From Puniceibacterium sediminis (GTDB taxonomy: Bacteria; Pseudomonadota; Alphaproteobacteria; Rhodobacterales; Rhodobacteraceae), in contig NZ_FZNN01000009.1 in NCBI RefSeq assembly GCF_900188035.1, positions 107,372-171,371 of the forward strand: a stretch of DNA of 64,000 bases, in the 5' to 3' direction. This document shows, in pieces, positions 51,101-57,197 of the stretch. Position 1 is the stretch's first letter. Every line of letters starts with the position of its first letter. A model generated the notes under the pieces. It saw nothing but the letters and a program-made list of their open reading frames with translations, searched no databases and had not been told where the DNA came from. The translations under genes were made by a program, and so were the position numbers.

Positions 51101-53937
51101 CGGCCGACACCGCAGAGAATGGTGAAAACAAGCTCAAGCAGGCGATCGAGGCCTATACCAACATCGTCGCTCAGCTGAACGATCCGGCTGGCGTCAGCGT
51201 CACCGTGACCTCGACAATGGCACCAACGGCCAGCTGGCCAATCCCCAGCATGGTCGCAGGCGCGCCCGCCGGTCTGCTGCTCTGGGCGCAGCAAATTCTC
51301 AAGTACCTCACCGATCTGGCCGCCGGTACACCTGGCAAGCTGCCAAGCCAGACCTTCACCGCCGCTTTCGACCTGTCCGGCGCAACTCTGAACGCCGATC
51401 AGATCTTCAAACTCTCGGCCACCGTGGCATTGGCGCGCGACCCGTCGCTGGTCAATGGTGACCTGCGCAGCGTGCCGGGGGTCTCTACCGCCGCCACGCC
51501 GGTGTCGCCCTGGACCGGCGACATGGATGACACCGATGTCACCCAGCAACGCGGCCTTACCGCCTTTGCCCAGGACTTTGCCAACGCCTTTGCCGACACC
51601 GCCGGGCATACATTCCGCATTGCCACCGGCACAGACCGCAATGTCTTTACCGGCAGCGCGAACAAACCGGTCTGGGTCGTCCAGCTGGGCAAGACCGCAG
51701 GCACCGACGCGATTTCCTTTACCGTGCCGGATAAGGGCGACCCGCTGATCTATGCCCCGCGCCCGATCTCGAATGTGCCGCGCTCCAAGGCGCAGACGCA
51801 GATCCTGCCCTATACGCCGGGCGAACCGCTGGACCCGGACGCACCGCCGGTGATGACAGCGTTCACCTCCATCGACCTTGATAAATGGATGGGCACCGCG
51901 CTGGCCTATACCGACGCATTGCTTAGCCCGAAATACGTCACCCCCGGCGATATCCTGCGCCACAACCTGCCAGAAGCCGGTATTCCCGATCAGGGTGCCC
52001 TGCAAAAGGTGCTCGACGCCAAGAAGGCGCTTGCCGCATCTCTCAAGCATCTGATGATCCCGGTCTATTCCGGCGAACCGGCCCGTTCCGACACGATCCA
52101 GGAGGCGTTCTATCAATCCATGCTGGGCACGCTGGGCCAGTTCTACGCCGTCAAGGCGGGCGTTCAGTTCGAAGCCGATGTAACCTCGGCCATCGCACCA
52201 CAGCCGGGGGCGGTGGAACCGCCACGCATCTTTGGCGAAATCGGGCATGTGACCCATGCCAAGGCGCTGAACACCCGCACCGGCGCGACCAGTGACAAGA
52301 ACGTCACCCTGTCCTCGCCCCGTGTCACGCTCAAGACATCGACGATGGATCCCACCTCCACAAGCTGGCTGAACTCTCTGCTCAGCTCGACCTCCACCGA
52401 TGCCGCCTGCGTGTCGCTGGATCTCGACTATGCCGGGCAGTACATCGAACATGAGATCGGCAAACTGCCGGGGATCGACGGCTACAAACCATCCTCCTGG
52501 CTCAGCTTTGTGGAACTTGGCACCGAAAAGCCGCAGCCGCCCTTTGCCGCATCGCTGGGTGAATTCCCCGTGCCCATCGTGCTGCGGGCCTTCCCTGAAA
52601 TGCCGTTGCTTGTGGCACAGGATGGTGGCGCGCTGACCCCGGATGGCTGTTATCTGCCGCTCACGCCGCCGGTTCTGGCCGCCATGCCGACCGGCGATTA
52701 CAACCCGCTGACTGCCGTCACGCGCTGGGCCTACAGCTTTGCCTACTCCATGCAGGTGCATCAGCAGCAGGACGAAGTACACGGCACCGTCGTCTTCAAC
52801 ATCAAACCGTCGGGTGTGTTTGCCGATGCACGGCTTGGCCAGCCACGCGATCTGTTCGACACCCTCGCCACCTTTGTGACGGTCTATCCGCAGGTCCTTG
52901 CGGGGCTGAACGCCAATCTCGTGCCCATCGACGTGGGTACACGGGACAAGGACACGCTGAACGCCGCGCAGAACGCGCTGCTCTCGGCCGCGACACTGAT
53001 CCAGCAACTGGCCGATACCGCGAACCTGCCGCAGGTCGGCGGTTCCTTTGACGAAGCCAGCCGCCGGGACAGCGAATCCGGCACGGTGGCCCCGGTCAAA
53101 TTCTCCATCTCCGAAGGCACAATCACCAAACAGGACCCCGACATAACCCCGGTCGAGGCGCTCTTGATCACGCTGCGCCTTGCCGATCTTCTCCCGGAAC
53201 GGGTGGGCAACCCCTTTGTCACCATCGACGGCTATGACTGTGCACGGGAACCTTCGGATGATCCGAAAATCGCCCAGTTCACCTACCGCAAGCTTGGCAA
53301 ATATCTGCCCGCCGCCATCGGCCGCACAATCCCGGGCCGCCGCGTGGTGCTGCCCGATCTCGGGATCCTCGAACGGCAGGATGCGCTGGCCTCGGTCAAC
53401 CTCACGCGCAACGCCGATATCGTCCCGGGCAAGGTCATTGCCGAACCCTTTGTCTACCGCACCCCGGAAATCGCCTTCGAATCGCCGCTGCATCCGACCC
53501 TGATGAACGACACACCGGTCAATATCGCGACGATCTATTCGACAGGACCGGATGTGCCGGTGAAACGACCCTTCGCTGATCAGTTGGCGGCGCTCTATAC
53601 CGCGCTGTTCCGCAATGCGGGCACGGCGGATGTGACGCTGCAACTGACGCTGTACTATGCCTATTCGATCAATACCGGACTTGAACCGGTGCGCCTGCCG
53701 GTCTTCCTGATGCCGCCAACCACGCTGACCCTGCCGGCGGGCGGGATCTTTGACACCACCACCGCACCGATCCCCCAACAGGCGGCGGCATGGGCCGACT
53801 GGTGGGCCACCAACCTACCCAGCGAAGAAGGCGGACAGATCCAGCTGTCACTGACCGTGATGTCTGACCTGACCGAAAAACCGATGCCGGTGCTGAAGCT
53901 GACAGGCGGCTATATCGACATCAAGGATGTGGGCTAA
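42184..53937 (+). CDS. 3917-residue giant protein with repeated helix/beta modules and LysM-like segments
   Basis: One uninterrupted frame of 11.75 kb; AAAAGG precedes the ATG. No signal peptide. Residues about 225-560 are alpha/beta and contain PPVFEGQGTANLCVNIG (E405). From about 600 to 1200 a module recurs: a short helix, then a proline-aromatic turn and beta strands. Clear copies begin near PFNVLTDLGVSDIEIDYD (F736) and PFNVLNDIKLSGLSVTYN (F1153), with a related one near FQFPKLKDISVEMVW. Residues 1430-1650 are long amphipathic strands (NGDFQVDLGFPWNEDFSVSF, then SVKINLGLFKITIHLGFKAE). An Arg-rich linker follows at about 1765-1778. LysM-like segments start near 2030, 2077 (THVTQSGDSFDRIAVTLGL), 2128 (HKITAGDTLQTVAQRYAL), 2681 and 2725. 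The last 1100 residues are beta-rich and unassigned. The 1440-1520 region is reminiscent of DUF6603-type giant proteins, unconfirmed. Function unknown. Confidence 0.95.
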   Translation: MFEFLAQVYSSLFSTTAQFSGEAVHAQVAAFRTLINTDAPEFKTIRLWVDDGASYGHQASTVNVMYRLVRPADDADLTFGYTGTVEVYYQSAAELTKLQELIPELATTVSGPINGATVTLIAYDAATPPATQVAFGMTGGVGYSSDYNTLLNVQTFLQLQPYNWPSPERITFADGTPAIDLSTVPQVGGERFNRRLYTLDPASYQTVPWAMYQAGAYTPEQKARAEIVQYLVSDPFLADHALQAAYSIKSLISRLNASPTYAAGLVCASVLDWQRQTGGNNPNAKPTVILNFDDFGTPAESEGGALKTVLLGGFAPDEHQLNMMVQAGNPDAVSNYNRRKQYFENLDSGTRFFYLNYPDDLDDVKAALALIDGNPNAVMFIQLGRSFPAVFSHAVYKSTLPPVFEGQGTANLCVNIGRAFMQVPAPNQSQENRLKIYPALTLETYNSQAIPGELLTAAQQISTSNALWPTDPTQAPSRVTADLYRAYTGARAVEIQTYFDEIKAFFASAPQDKLSLAIAYMMSQRVPDNATLAATDNPLNDLWDQIDAAQKKGSVDLVPGILAGGSIPDFITTFLKSWAPTLTLTSVTTFEPATKPDDVTEITLAGPTSAFDALGIPCDVTIKFTAPDNVLAADIRFTVTGDWVMPGAPWMVFDSPFIALTLSDGKKLVSARIGGGYSAFKDASKTPIKADLDILVGGAEDLWPASMRFDGTYPGIASAYQMFTGYNLVKALPAPFNVLTDLGVSDIEIDYDAKAKNVNSLSVVAQSNTTDLPLFGGLSLANTKITAIVTQPTTARTLAVGVSATFNVGATDPAVISVTVTYPEVTLQGALESGVLTISKVIETFVPGTVLDLPHEPVIDAFAFNYDKPRDYLTVSMNMTMQGWEFTFPYAQKPLFSLDRVGFGITRDKGSNTGNITADTTLVPSFTPQIKVEVGAYYEATKNWRFLARTTTVVPLNDLIGDYLGAAWITDAFQFPKLKDISVEMVWGQKGGTGAASAQCFEFKAKTATPWEPIPVLGDQLSATFDLTLGYRPDGAVNENLRLAGLPTVPNPTALATETAGMHGKLLAAVTLWKIHLSIEFDFQPGVQKVIVIWTDVGLKAVVETAAKDEPARGITKGDTIATFTLEGQSIGSMVEKFVGWATGTKFGLQPPFNVLNDIKLSGLSVTYNFTTKKVSFNIGIGPIDLGLFTLKGITLAYNPDGNSASEGNGSSKNKVAINVEGSFLWQSGDSLSWAPDDPNSTPAPAGGGNKYFDLRLLALGQHVEVQGLTGAKSVQEVITNLQNLDIPNPPDIPLNGPNQPRFKADSSWFVAFDFGVLKTEKDAKSTTSATAIAASNMTAPREYGVPAPAQSRALVAAEEADEYFISLSIVFNDPNLYALRIALAGPMAKIFKGLDFQIMYQQVSENVGKYSAQLVLPDIMRKFQIGVASITLPTFAIEVYTNGDFQVDLGFPWNEDFSVSFSVEFMAGPFPVMGSAGFYFGKLSSATTNKVPTTSTGWFNPVIVFGFGAQVGLGKSVEAGILSAGFSLTVFGIIEGVIARWLPYQGKTEEGLPAEMQDGYYFSLTGTLGIQGRLYGSINFAIISAELNIKISIFVRATFASYEPIPLLVQANVDVSLSVKINLGLFKITIHLGFKAEVKASFVLENPMKGPAPWHDPTQVARAAPMMLNARAMTKLMTSGAALRAAPYNPDWTKLQPGILLNMQGYVVPVLSVVGDGAAAPADQKMAYVVNFFIKDQAPVQTGPDGTLRSSAAAHIVAPNSVARAAHERARARSRLRATGAANTFEDFAVRVLQWALAAGQPGTPTPDEVDATIVTDAYLEQILSWFSNDANPAPIPATQIAAFLKGQSAFAFTLQQEADPTGEVPVVFFPAAPELNVNVPAFNGGAAYTYSYGAANTSTPGYLAALNSYFNALKVQIEAENPAPNGRLTAGAGGLSIAEYIFQDYFAMIIRQGVQSLRDALANYLLPLDTQTGKTAQQIVDHINAQMAGDAPLEPLFYTVPELFAANPSHPLNPAASAVQIAGMTWQATGGQSLNDIAALPVFGTAYSGQALGLANAADPRIIASGVTIAANGNTHVTQSGDSFDRIAVTLGLADAAALFAALPTLLADKTVLAAQSILDIPVFGHKITAGDTLQTVAQRYALKLDALATDANAKIADLFDGTGKKPSLNVPHLVQYTTGDLMDELRRSLALQHISAMMSRYYMHGLRLPTVLGDTGQDKLIPAAGVPFADAGAYPADLGLFALTGQTLPLPVIPNPADTPEGDPFYSFTLAGPADSWLTLGDTNTVTYTLDASLGNARYLQYDAVRAVAQGGYLDLGASPIKPLPAATQKAQRFPLTREIVWQSAVNIDLPQQPAAPTTPRPRLWSLPNPLINLPNGTPTRPTMKPLIARTDEAKGKTVDEAILNYGFGSLISFQVKKLADIGTGSAVKRTYEIVGAPESEITLLERLLDQLPKDNSAFQQLGLFYRPTTTGSETAGWQSDDPSLSLMGITQTNLSTETRPPVGSAQVDARMAVTDFGNVIGTPIDLLRLLWEASITRQGGFFLTYSTNGTTDPKGLPDHIFNDRGEAEVAVLVLYDLAGSMGLEVGNFMNVVATNEGFDLTAAAMVAEAVPLPPKQGRAFIPGADTLASYGAEYYMGLGVLVTQNATAPLAEGTPLRIEGGLYQVPAVPPQTPDLANPGGDLALIAQHFGTSVAAIQAVNIAGLPATLAPLTAIKLPALDITVPANSSFAALSTYYGAPLASLAATNAATSAFAAGALSVIVGPLSLAPEVKEGVAGITLTRPEPQVPDTVTADYGLAYLQQTFSLMGYRIAPNTGNSYFATSNWGLPAGPVNPDPDTTSGKLQAPAASADSWDFSVSVPYTAVLSKGVADPSPYLGVGSMMTLDLDWLDIFGNRVLSDLNDPNAAPAKQNLPPQITGYTDRLFGVGQWPSVANAFRIHKPDGTDAPVLNLILRFDTSVYETARSDMQTADTAENGENKLKQAIEAYTNIVAQLNDPAGVSVTVTSTMAPTASWPIPSMVAGAPAGLLLWAQQILKYLTDLAAGTPGKLPSQTFTAAFDLSGATLNADQIFKLSATVALARDPSLVNGDLRSVPGVSTAATPVSPWTGDMDDTDVTQQRGLTAFAQDFANAFADTAGHTFRIATGTDRNVFTGSANKPVWVVQLGKTAGTDAISFTVPDKGDPLIYAPRPISNVPRSKAQTQILPYTPGEPLDPDAPPVMTAFTSIDLDKWMGTALAYTDALLSPKYVTPGDILRHNLPEAGIPDQGALQKVLDAKKALAASLKHLMIPVYSGEPARSDTIQEAFYQSMLGTLGQFYAVKAGVQFEADVTSAIAPQPGAVEPPRIFGEIGHVTHAKALNTRTGATSDKNVTLSSPRVTLKTSTMDPTSTSWLNSLLSSTSTDAACVSLDLDYAGQYIEHEIGKLPGIDGYKPSSWLSFVELGTEKPQPPFAASLGEFPVPIVLRAFPEMPLLVAQDGGALTPDGCYLPLTPPVLAAMPTGDYNPLTAVTRWAYSFAYSMQVHQQQDEVHGTVVFNIKPSGVFADARLGQPRDLFDTLATFVTVYPQVLAGLNANLVPIDVGTRDKDTLNAAQNALLSAATLIQQLADTANLPQVGGSFDEASRRDSESGTVAPVKFSISEGTITKQDPDITPVEALLITLRLADLLPERVGNPFVTIDGYDCAREPSDDPKIAQFTYRKLGKYLPAAIGRTIPGRRVVLPDLGILERQDALASVNLTRNADIVPGKVIAEPFVYRTPEIAFESPLHPTLMNDTPVNIATIYSTGPDVPVKRPFADQLAALYTALFRNAGTADVTLQLTLYYAYSINTGLEPVRLPVFLMPPTTLTLPAGGIFDTTTAPIPQQAAAWADWWATNLPSEEGGQIQLSLTVMSDLTEKPMPVLKLTGGYIDIKDVG

Positions 53938-53942
53938 GCGGG

Positions 53943-53969
53943 GGCAGGGGGGCAGTCACGCCCCCTGCC
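53943..53969. terminator. GC-rich hairpin between the giant gene and the convergent ABC permease
   Basis: GGCAGGGGG (53943-53951) and CCCCCTGCC (53961-53969) pair perfectly with a nine-base loop. It starts six bases after the giant gene stop and ends right before the stop of the convergent permease gene, so it can serve both strands. No T run. Confidence 0.5.
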
Positions 53970-53970
53970 G

Positions 53971-54780
53971 TCATGCCTTCAGCCGATACCCGGTGCGAAA
54001 CATCTGCCAGGCCACGGCCAGGATCGCCAGCGTCGCACCAAAGGCCACGCAGAACCCCAGCAAAGGCGATGAATCCGAAACCCCGATCAGCCCGTAGCGC
54101 ACCCCGTCGATAAGGTAGAATATCGGGTTCAGATGGGTGATCTCGCGCAGGACCGGCGGCATCGCCTCGACCGAATAAAACGTGCCCGACAGGAACGCCA
54201 AAGGTGTCACGATAAAGTTGGTGATCGCCGCCATCTGGTCGAACTTGTTGGCATAGATCCCCGCCAGCATCCCCAGCGCCGACATGAATGCCGCGCCCAG
54301 AACCACGAACACCAGCGCCACCAGCGGATGCGCCGGCATGATCCCCAGCACGACCCCCAGCACCGCCGCCAGCGCCACCGCCACGAACAGCCCGCGCGCA
54401 ACGCCCCCCGCCAGATACCCCAGCACCAGCTCGCCGCCGCTCAGCGGTGGCATCAGCGTGTCGACGATATTGCCCTGCACCTTGGAAATCACGATGGACG
54501 ACGATGTATTCGCAAACGCATTCTGAATCACCGTCATCATCAGGATGCCGGGTGCGATGAACGTGGTGAAGGACACCCCCATCACATCCCCCCTCTGCGG
54601 CCCGATCGCGATGGTGAAAATCAGCAGAAACAGCCCCGCCGTCACCAACGGCGCCAGCAGCGTTTGCGTCCAGACCGCACTGAACCGCATGACTTCGCGC
54701 CGCGCCAGCGTATACAGCCCCAGCCAGTTGACCCGGCCAAAACGCCGCGTTCCCTGCGAAAAAGGCGCGTTTTCGTGCAT
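53971..54780 (-). CDS. ABC-2 type transporter permease (YadH-like), no ATPase partner in the window
   Basis: A 269-residue inner-membrane protein with six hydrophobic helices. The pattern is ABC-2: a polar N terminus (YTLARREVMRFSAVWTQTLLAP), SFTTFIAPGILMMTVIQNAFANTSSSIVISK, IVDTLMPPLSGGELVLGYLAGG, and FYSVEAMPPVLREITHLNPIFYLIDGVRYG near the end. ATG at 54780 has AGGAGA upstream; an earlier in-frame start adds 22 residues. The usual ATP-binding gene is not adjacent on either side. It is convergent to the giant gene, so a shared transcript is excluded. Relatives export lipids, polysaccharides or drugs; the substrate is unknown. Confidence 0.9.
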   Translation of the reverse strand: MHENAPFSQGTRRFGRVNWLGLYTLARREVMRFSAVWTQTLLAPLVTAGLFLLIFTIAIGPQRGDVMGVSFTTFIAPGILMMTVIQNAFANTSSSIVISKVQGNIVDTLMPPLSGGELVLGYLAGGVARGLFVAVALAAVLGVVLGIMPAHPLVALVFVVLGAAFMSALGMLAGIYANKFDQMAAITNFIVTPLAFLSGTFYSVEAMPPVLREITHLNPIFYLIDGVRYGLIGVSDSSPLLGFCVAFGATLAILAVAWQMFRTGYRLKA

Positions 54781-54900
54781 ATCGTGGTCTCCTGTTGCCT
54801 GCGCCCGCTTGTAACTCGGGTTGGAGTGATTAGAATAGAACCTCATACGGAATTTTCAGGCGGCCCGCCAGCGTGGCCGCTTTTTCACTAAGGAACTCCC

Positions 54901-55515
54901 ATGTCCTGGACCGACGAACGCGTAGAACAGCTCAAGAAGATGTGGGGCGAAGGCCAGTCCGCCAGCCAGATCGCCAAAGAGCTGGGCGGAGTGACCCGCA
55001 ACGCGGTGATCGGCAAGGTGCACCGCCTGGGCCTGTCCAACCGCGTGGGTGCAGCCCCCGCTGGCGATACGCCCCCCCCGGCCGCACCCCCCGAGGTTGA
55101 GGCACGCCCCAAACCCGCCGCCGCCGCGCCCAAGCCCGAGGCCAAGCCGAAGGCCCCGGTGATCAAGACCGAAAGCGCGCGCCCCGTGCCGCCCGAACCG
55201 GTGCTGGAAACCAAATCGGCCCAGCCCCCGGCGCGCCGCGCGATTATTCCCGCCGGTCAGCCCCTGCCGCCGCAGCCTTCGGCAAACGAGATCAGCCCAG
55301 AGGCACTCGCCAAGGTCAACGAGGTCGAGAAGAAGGCCAAGAAGATTTCACTCATGGAGCTGACCGAGCGGACCTGCAAATGGCCCGTCGGTGACCCCGC
55401 GACCGAACACTTCTGGTTCTGCGGCCTGCCCGTGCAACAGGGCAAACCCTACTGCGAAGCCCACGTCGGCGTCGCCTTCCAACCCATGTCAGCCCGCCGC
55501 GACCGCCGCCGCTAA
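54901..55515 (+). CDS. gcrA: GcrA cell-cycle regulator
   Basis: A 204-residue alphaproteobacterial regulator. The N terminus MSWTDERVEQLKKMWGEGQS with AKELGGVTRNAVIGKVHRLGLSNR is the DNA-binding helix-turn-helix, which recognises methylated GANTC sites near promoters. A Pro/Ala/Lys-rich linker follows (about 50-130). The C-terminal sigma-70-binding part has CKWPVGDP and FCGLPVQQGKPYCEAH with conserved cysteines and His. AAGGA precedes the ATG. It works with the CcrM methyltransferase in cell-cycle transcription; the linker is longer than in some orthologues. Confidence 0.95.
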   Translation: MSWTDERVEQLKKMWGEGQSASQIAKELGGVTRNAVIGKVHRLGLSNRVGAAPAGDTPPPAAPPEVEARPKPAAAAPKPEAKPKAPVIKTESARPVPPEPVLETKSAQPPARRAIIPAGQPLPPQPSANEISPEALAKVNEVEKKAKKISLMELTERTCKWPVGDPATEHFWFCGLPVQQGKPYCEAHVGVAFQPMSARRDRRR

Positions 55516-55546
55516 TCCGCAGGCCAAACCCGATCCCTACACCAAA

Positions 55547-55574
55547 GGGTGCGCATCCCCTGCGCACCCTTTTT
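55547..55574 (+). terminator. Intrinsic terminator of gcrA
   Basis: GGGTGCGCA (55547-55555) and TGCGCACCC (55561-55569) form a perfect 9-pair stem with loop TCCCC, followed by TTTTT (55570-55574). It lies 31 bases after the gcrA stop. Confidence 0.85.
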
Positions 55575-55607
55575 CATTGCGCGTGGCCCGACGCCCCGCC
55601 CGCCTAC

Positions 55608-55629
55608 AAAAAAACGGAGCCCACTTCCG
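55608..55629 (-). terminator. Possible terminator of the minus-strand accessory pair
   Basis: On the minus strand a short stem CGGA/TCCG (55626-55629 with 55615-55618) is followed by seven T (55614-55608). The stem is short, but the T run is the longest on this strand nearby and lies 11 bases after the stop of the pair. Confidence 0.4.
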
Positions 55630-55639
55630 GGGTTTTCTG

Positions 55640-55948
55640 TTATTCGTCATCCACAGCTGCATGATTGGTGAGCTGTTTCAGCTCGGCTTGCTGGGCTCTG
55701 ACGCTTTCAATCATTTCAATGAGCCGAGTATTCTCGTCTGCATGTTGCTGTATTTCAGCAATAATGGCCTGATTGTGTTCACCTTCCACTATGTCCTCTG
55801 GCTCTGAGCGAGGCGGGATGAAATCAACATCTCCGCCCTTCTTGTAGAAGTTGAAATATTTTTCGATAGATTTTCGCAGAGCATTATCAACTTCCTGCTC
55901 TATGATATGGGGAACTGCTGCTTTTATTTGCTCCAGCGTGTCATCCAC
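55640..55948 (-). CDS. Small coiled-coil-prone hypothetical protein
   Basis: A 102-residue acidic protein with no family that I recognise. It is mostly helical: an N-terminal DDTLEQIKAAVPHIIEQEVDNAL, a short turn with FIPPRSEPED, and a C-terminal heptad-like helix (ENTRLIEMIESVRAQQ). The start is GTG at 55948; an ATG nearby is out of frame. It follows the larger hypothetical gene by nine bases, and both are clearly more AT-rich than their surroundings, so they look like one acquired operon. Confidence 0.65.
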   Translation of the reverse strand: MDDTLEQIKAAVPHIIEQEVDNALRKSIEKYFNFYKKGGDVDFIPPRSEPEDIVEGEHNQAIIAEIQQHADENTRLIEMIESVRAQQAELKQLTNHAAVDDE

Positions 55949-55957
55949 ACCGGTTGC

Positions 55958-56728
55958 CTAGACTGTAGTTTGTTGCTCTATCAGCGCATCCTCAATTACC
56001 TTGTTTAGACGCTTCTTCTGTCGAAGGTCTTCGATGTCGTTAGCGATGCTCAAATATTCATTAGCAATTCGTCCCGCGTTTTTGGCTATCACTGCAAGAA
56101 TCATCGTAACGCTGGCAATCGTTCCAAGGGTTAGAATGACCGAACCATTGCTGGCCCCTACGACCTTGACAGTCTGAGGCGTTTCGCCCACTGCCATCGC
56201 CGCGCCGCGGGAGATGTCGTACCAGTCACCAATCCATTTTCTCAATAATGCTACGTCATCGACCCCAGCACCGTCTTTAAAGCGGACTCGGATCAGCGGT
56301 AGATCGACTAGCTCGCCTTCATCGCTATACTTCTCGAGGCCCAGCTCTCTTAATTGCGCCCTAGCTTGATCAAACTTTGTCTGGATAGTGTTCAAGGCTC
56401 TGAACGCTTCGCCGATGTCAGAAGCCGCAGATGCCGGATCAAACTGACTGGTTTGCACAGTTTTAGTTACGAAAAGCGCCCCCTGATGACCCAGATATTG
56501 CAGAGCTTCTAAGGATTGAAGCAAATCAAGCTCTTCATTGGTGAGAAGATCGAATTGCATCGCATCCAGATCTTTAATTAGCCCTTCCAGCTCGTCACGA
56601 AGCGGCTCTTTCTGCGGCTGGGATGCGTTATGGTCTAACTTTTTCTTGAGCGCATTGTATCGCTTGTTGATGTTTGGAATTACGTCCAAATACCAGTCAG
56701 CAACATTGATAACTTGCGAGACTTCCAC
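55958..56728 (-). CDS. Membrane-anchored helical hypothetical protein
   Basis: A 256-residue protein of unknown function. GTG at 56728 is preferred because GGAGAGG lies six bases upstream; a TTG at 56743 is the only earlier start. The first 200 residues are soluble and helical (YNALKKKLDHNASQ, IQTKFDQARAQLRELGLEK), with a short beta-like part (LPLIRVRFKDGAGVDD). One membrane helix follows (ILTLGTIASVTMILAVIA), then a charged helical tail with coiled-coil pattern (ANDIEDLRQKKRLNKVIED). Base composition is lower in GC than gcrA and rimO on either side. An accessory, perhaps defence- or stress-linked, pair is possible, but nothing proves it. Confidence 0.7.
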   Translation of the reverse strand: MEVSQVINVADWYLDVIPNINKRYNALKKKLDHNASQPQKEPLRDELEGLIKDLDAMQFDLLTNEELDLLQSLEALQYLGHQGALFVTKTVQTSQFDPASAASDIGEAFRALNTIQTKFDQARAQLRELGLEKYSDEGELVDLPLIRVRFKDGAGVDDVALLRKWIGDWYDISRGAAMAVGETPQTVKVVGASNGSVILTLGTIASVTMILAVIAKNAGRIANEYLSIANDIEDLRQKKRLNKVIEDALIEQQTTV

Positions 56729-57060
56729 CGAACACCTCTCCAAAACGAATGCATGGAGACGCTACAAGTTGTGGCTGCATGGGGCAACGGCAACATTGCG
56801 GCGCTAGCCCGAACACGTTCGGCGAATGCACATGAGTCCGCCTCTTTGGCAATTGGCCTCTGTAAAGGTAGCCGTGGAACGAATGACGAGTCAGGACTGG
56901 CGTCGCCCTTACAATGTATTGGCCTGACGGAAGGACAATTTCGCACACCTGACACTGCATGTAACGACAGGCGCGGAACTTGCCCATCAGAGCACCAGAA
57001 AGACCGTTGCGGAGGACTCGAACGCTCGGGCAAACACCAGCACCGTCCGCTGCAGGACCA
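56729..57060. other. Non-coding stretch between the accessory pair and rimO
   Basis: About 330 bases with no supportable gene. Open frames on both strands lack start signals and protein pattern. It leads into the CCATACG repeat array at 57061-57128. Confidence 0.45.
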
Positions 57061-57128
57061 AACCGCCACAGCCATACGCCAGCCATACGCTTTCCATACG
57101 CAAACCATACGGGGTCCATACGGCGGTT
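57061..57128. repeat. Five CCATACG direct repeats at exact 11-base period, flanked by inverted AACCGCC/GGCGGTT
   Basis: CCATACG begins at 57072, 57083, 57094, 57105 and 57116, each separated by four variable bases (CCAG, CTTT, CAAA, GGGT counted with the following base shared). The array is bracketed by AACCGCC (57061-57067) and its complement GGCGGTT (57122-57128), the latter running into TTTTT. It ends 69 bases before the rimO start. Near-helical spacing suggests a cooperative protein-binding array. It is too short in unit for CRISPR. Confidence 0.85.
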
Positions 57129-57197
57129 TTTGCGCCTCCCGACCGGGCAGACACAACAAACCCTTTCCGACCCCGTGCGCTGTCGTTATGAGGGGCA

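Noticed and set aside
51067..53778. A 903-codon open frame on the minus strand inside the giant gene, and similar ones at 46636-48717 and 43912-46236
   Set aside because: They are antisense to the giant gene, have shifted low-complexity composition rich in Arg, Gly and His, no start signals and no family pattern. GC-rich third positions on the real strand leave the opposite strand free of stops.
38425..53937. The large cassette proteins considered as a nonribosomal peptide or polyketide synthase
   Set aside because: Size would fit, but none of the adenylation, condensation, ketosynthase or carrier motifs is present.
57061..57128. CCATACG array considered as a CRISPR
   Set aside because: The 7-base unit with 4-base spacers is far shorter than any CRISPR repeat-spacer unit, and no cas genes are present.
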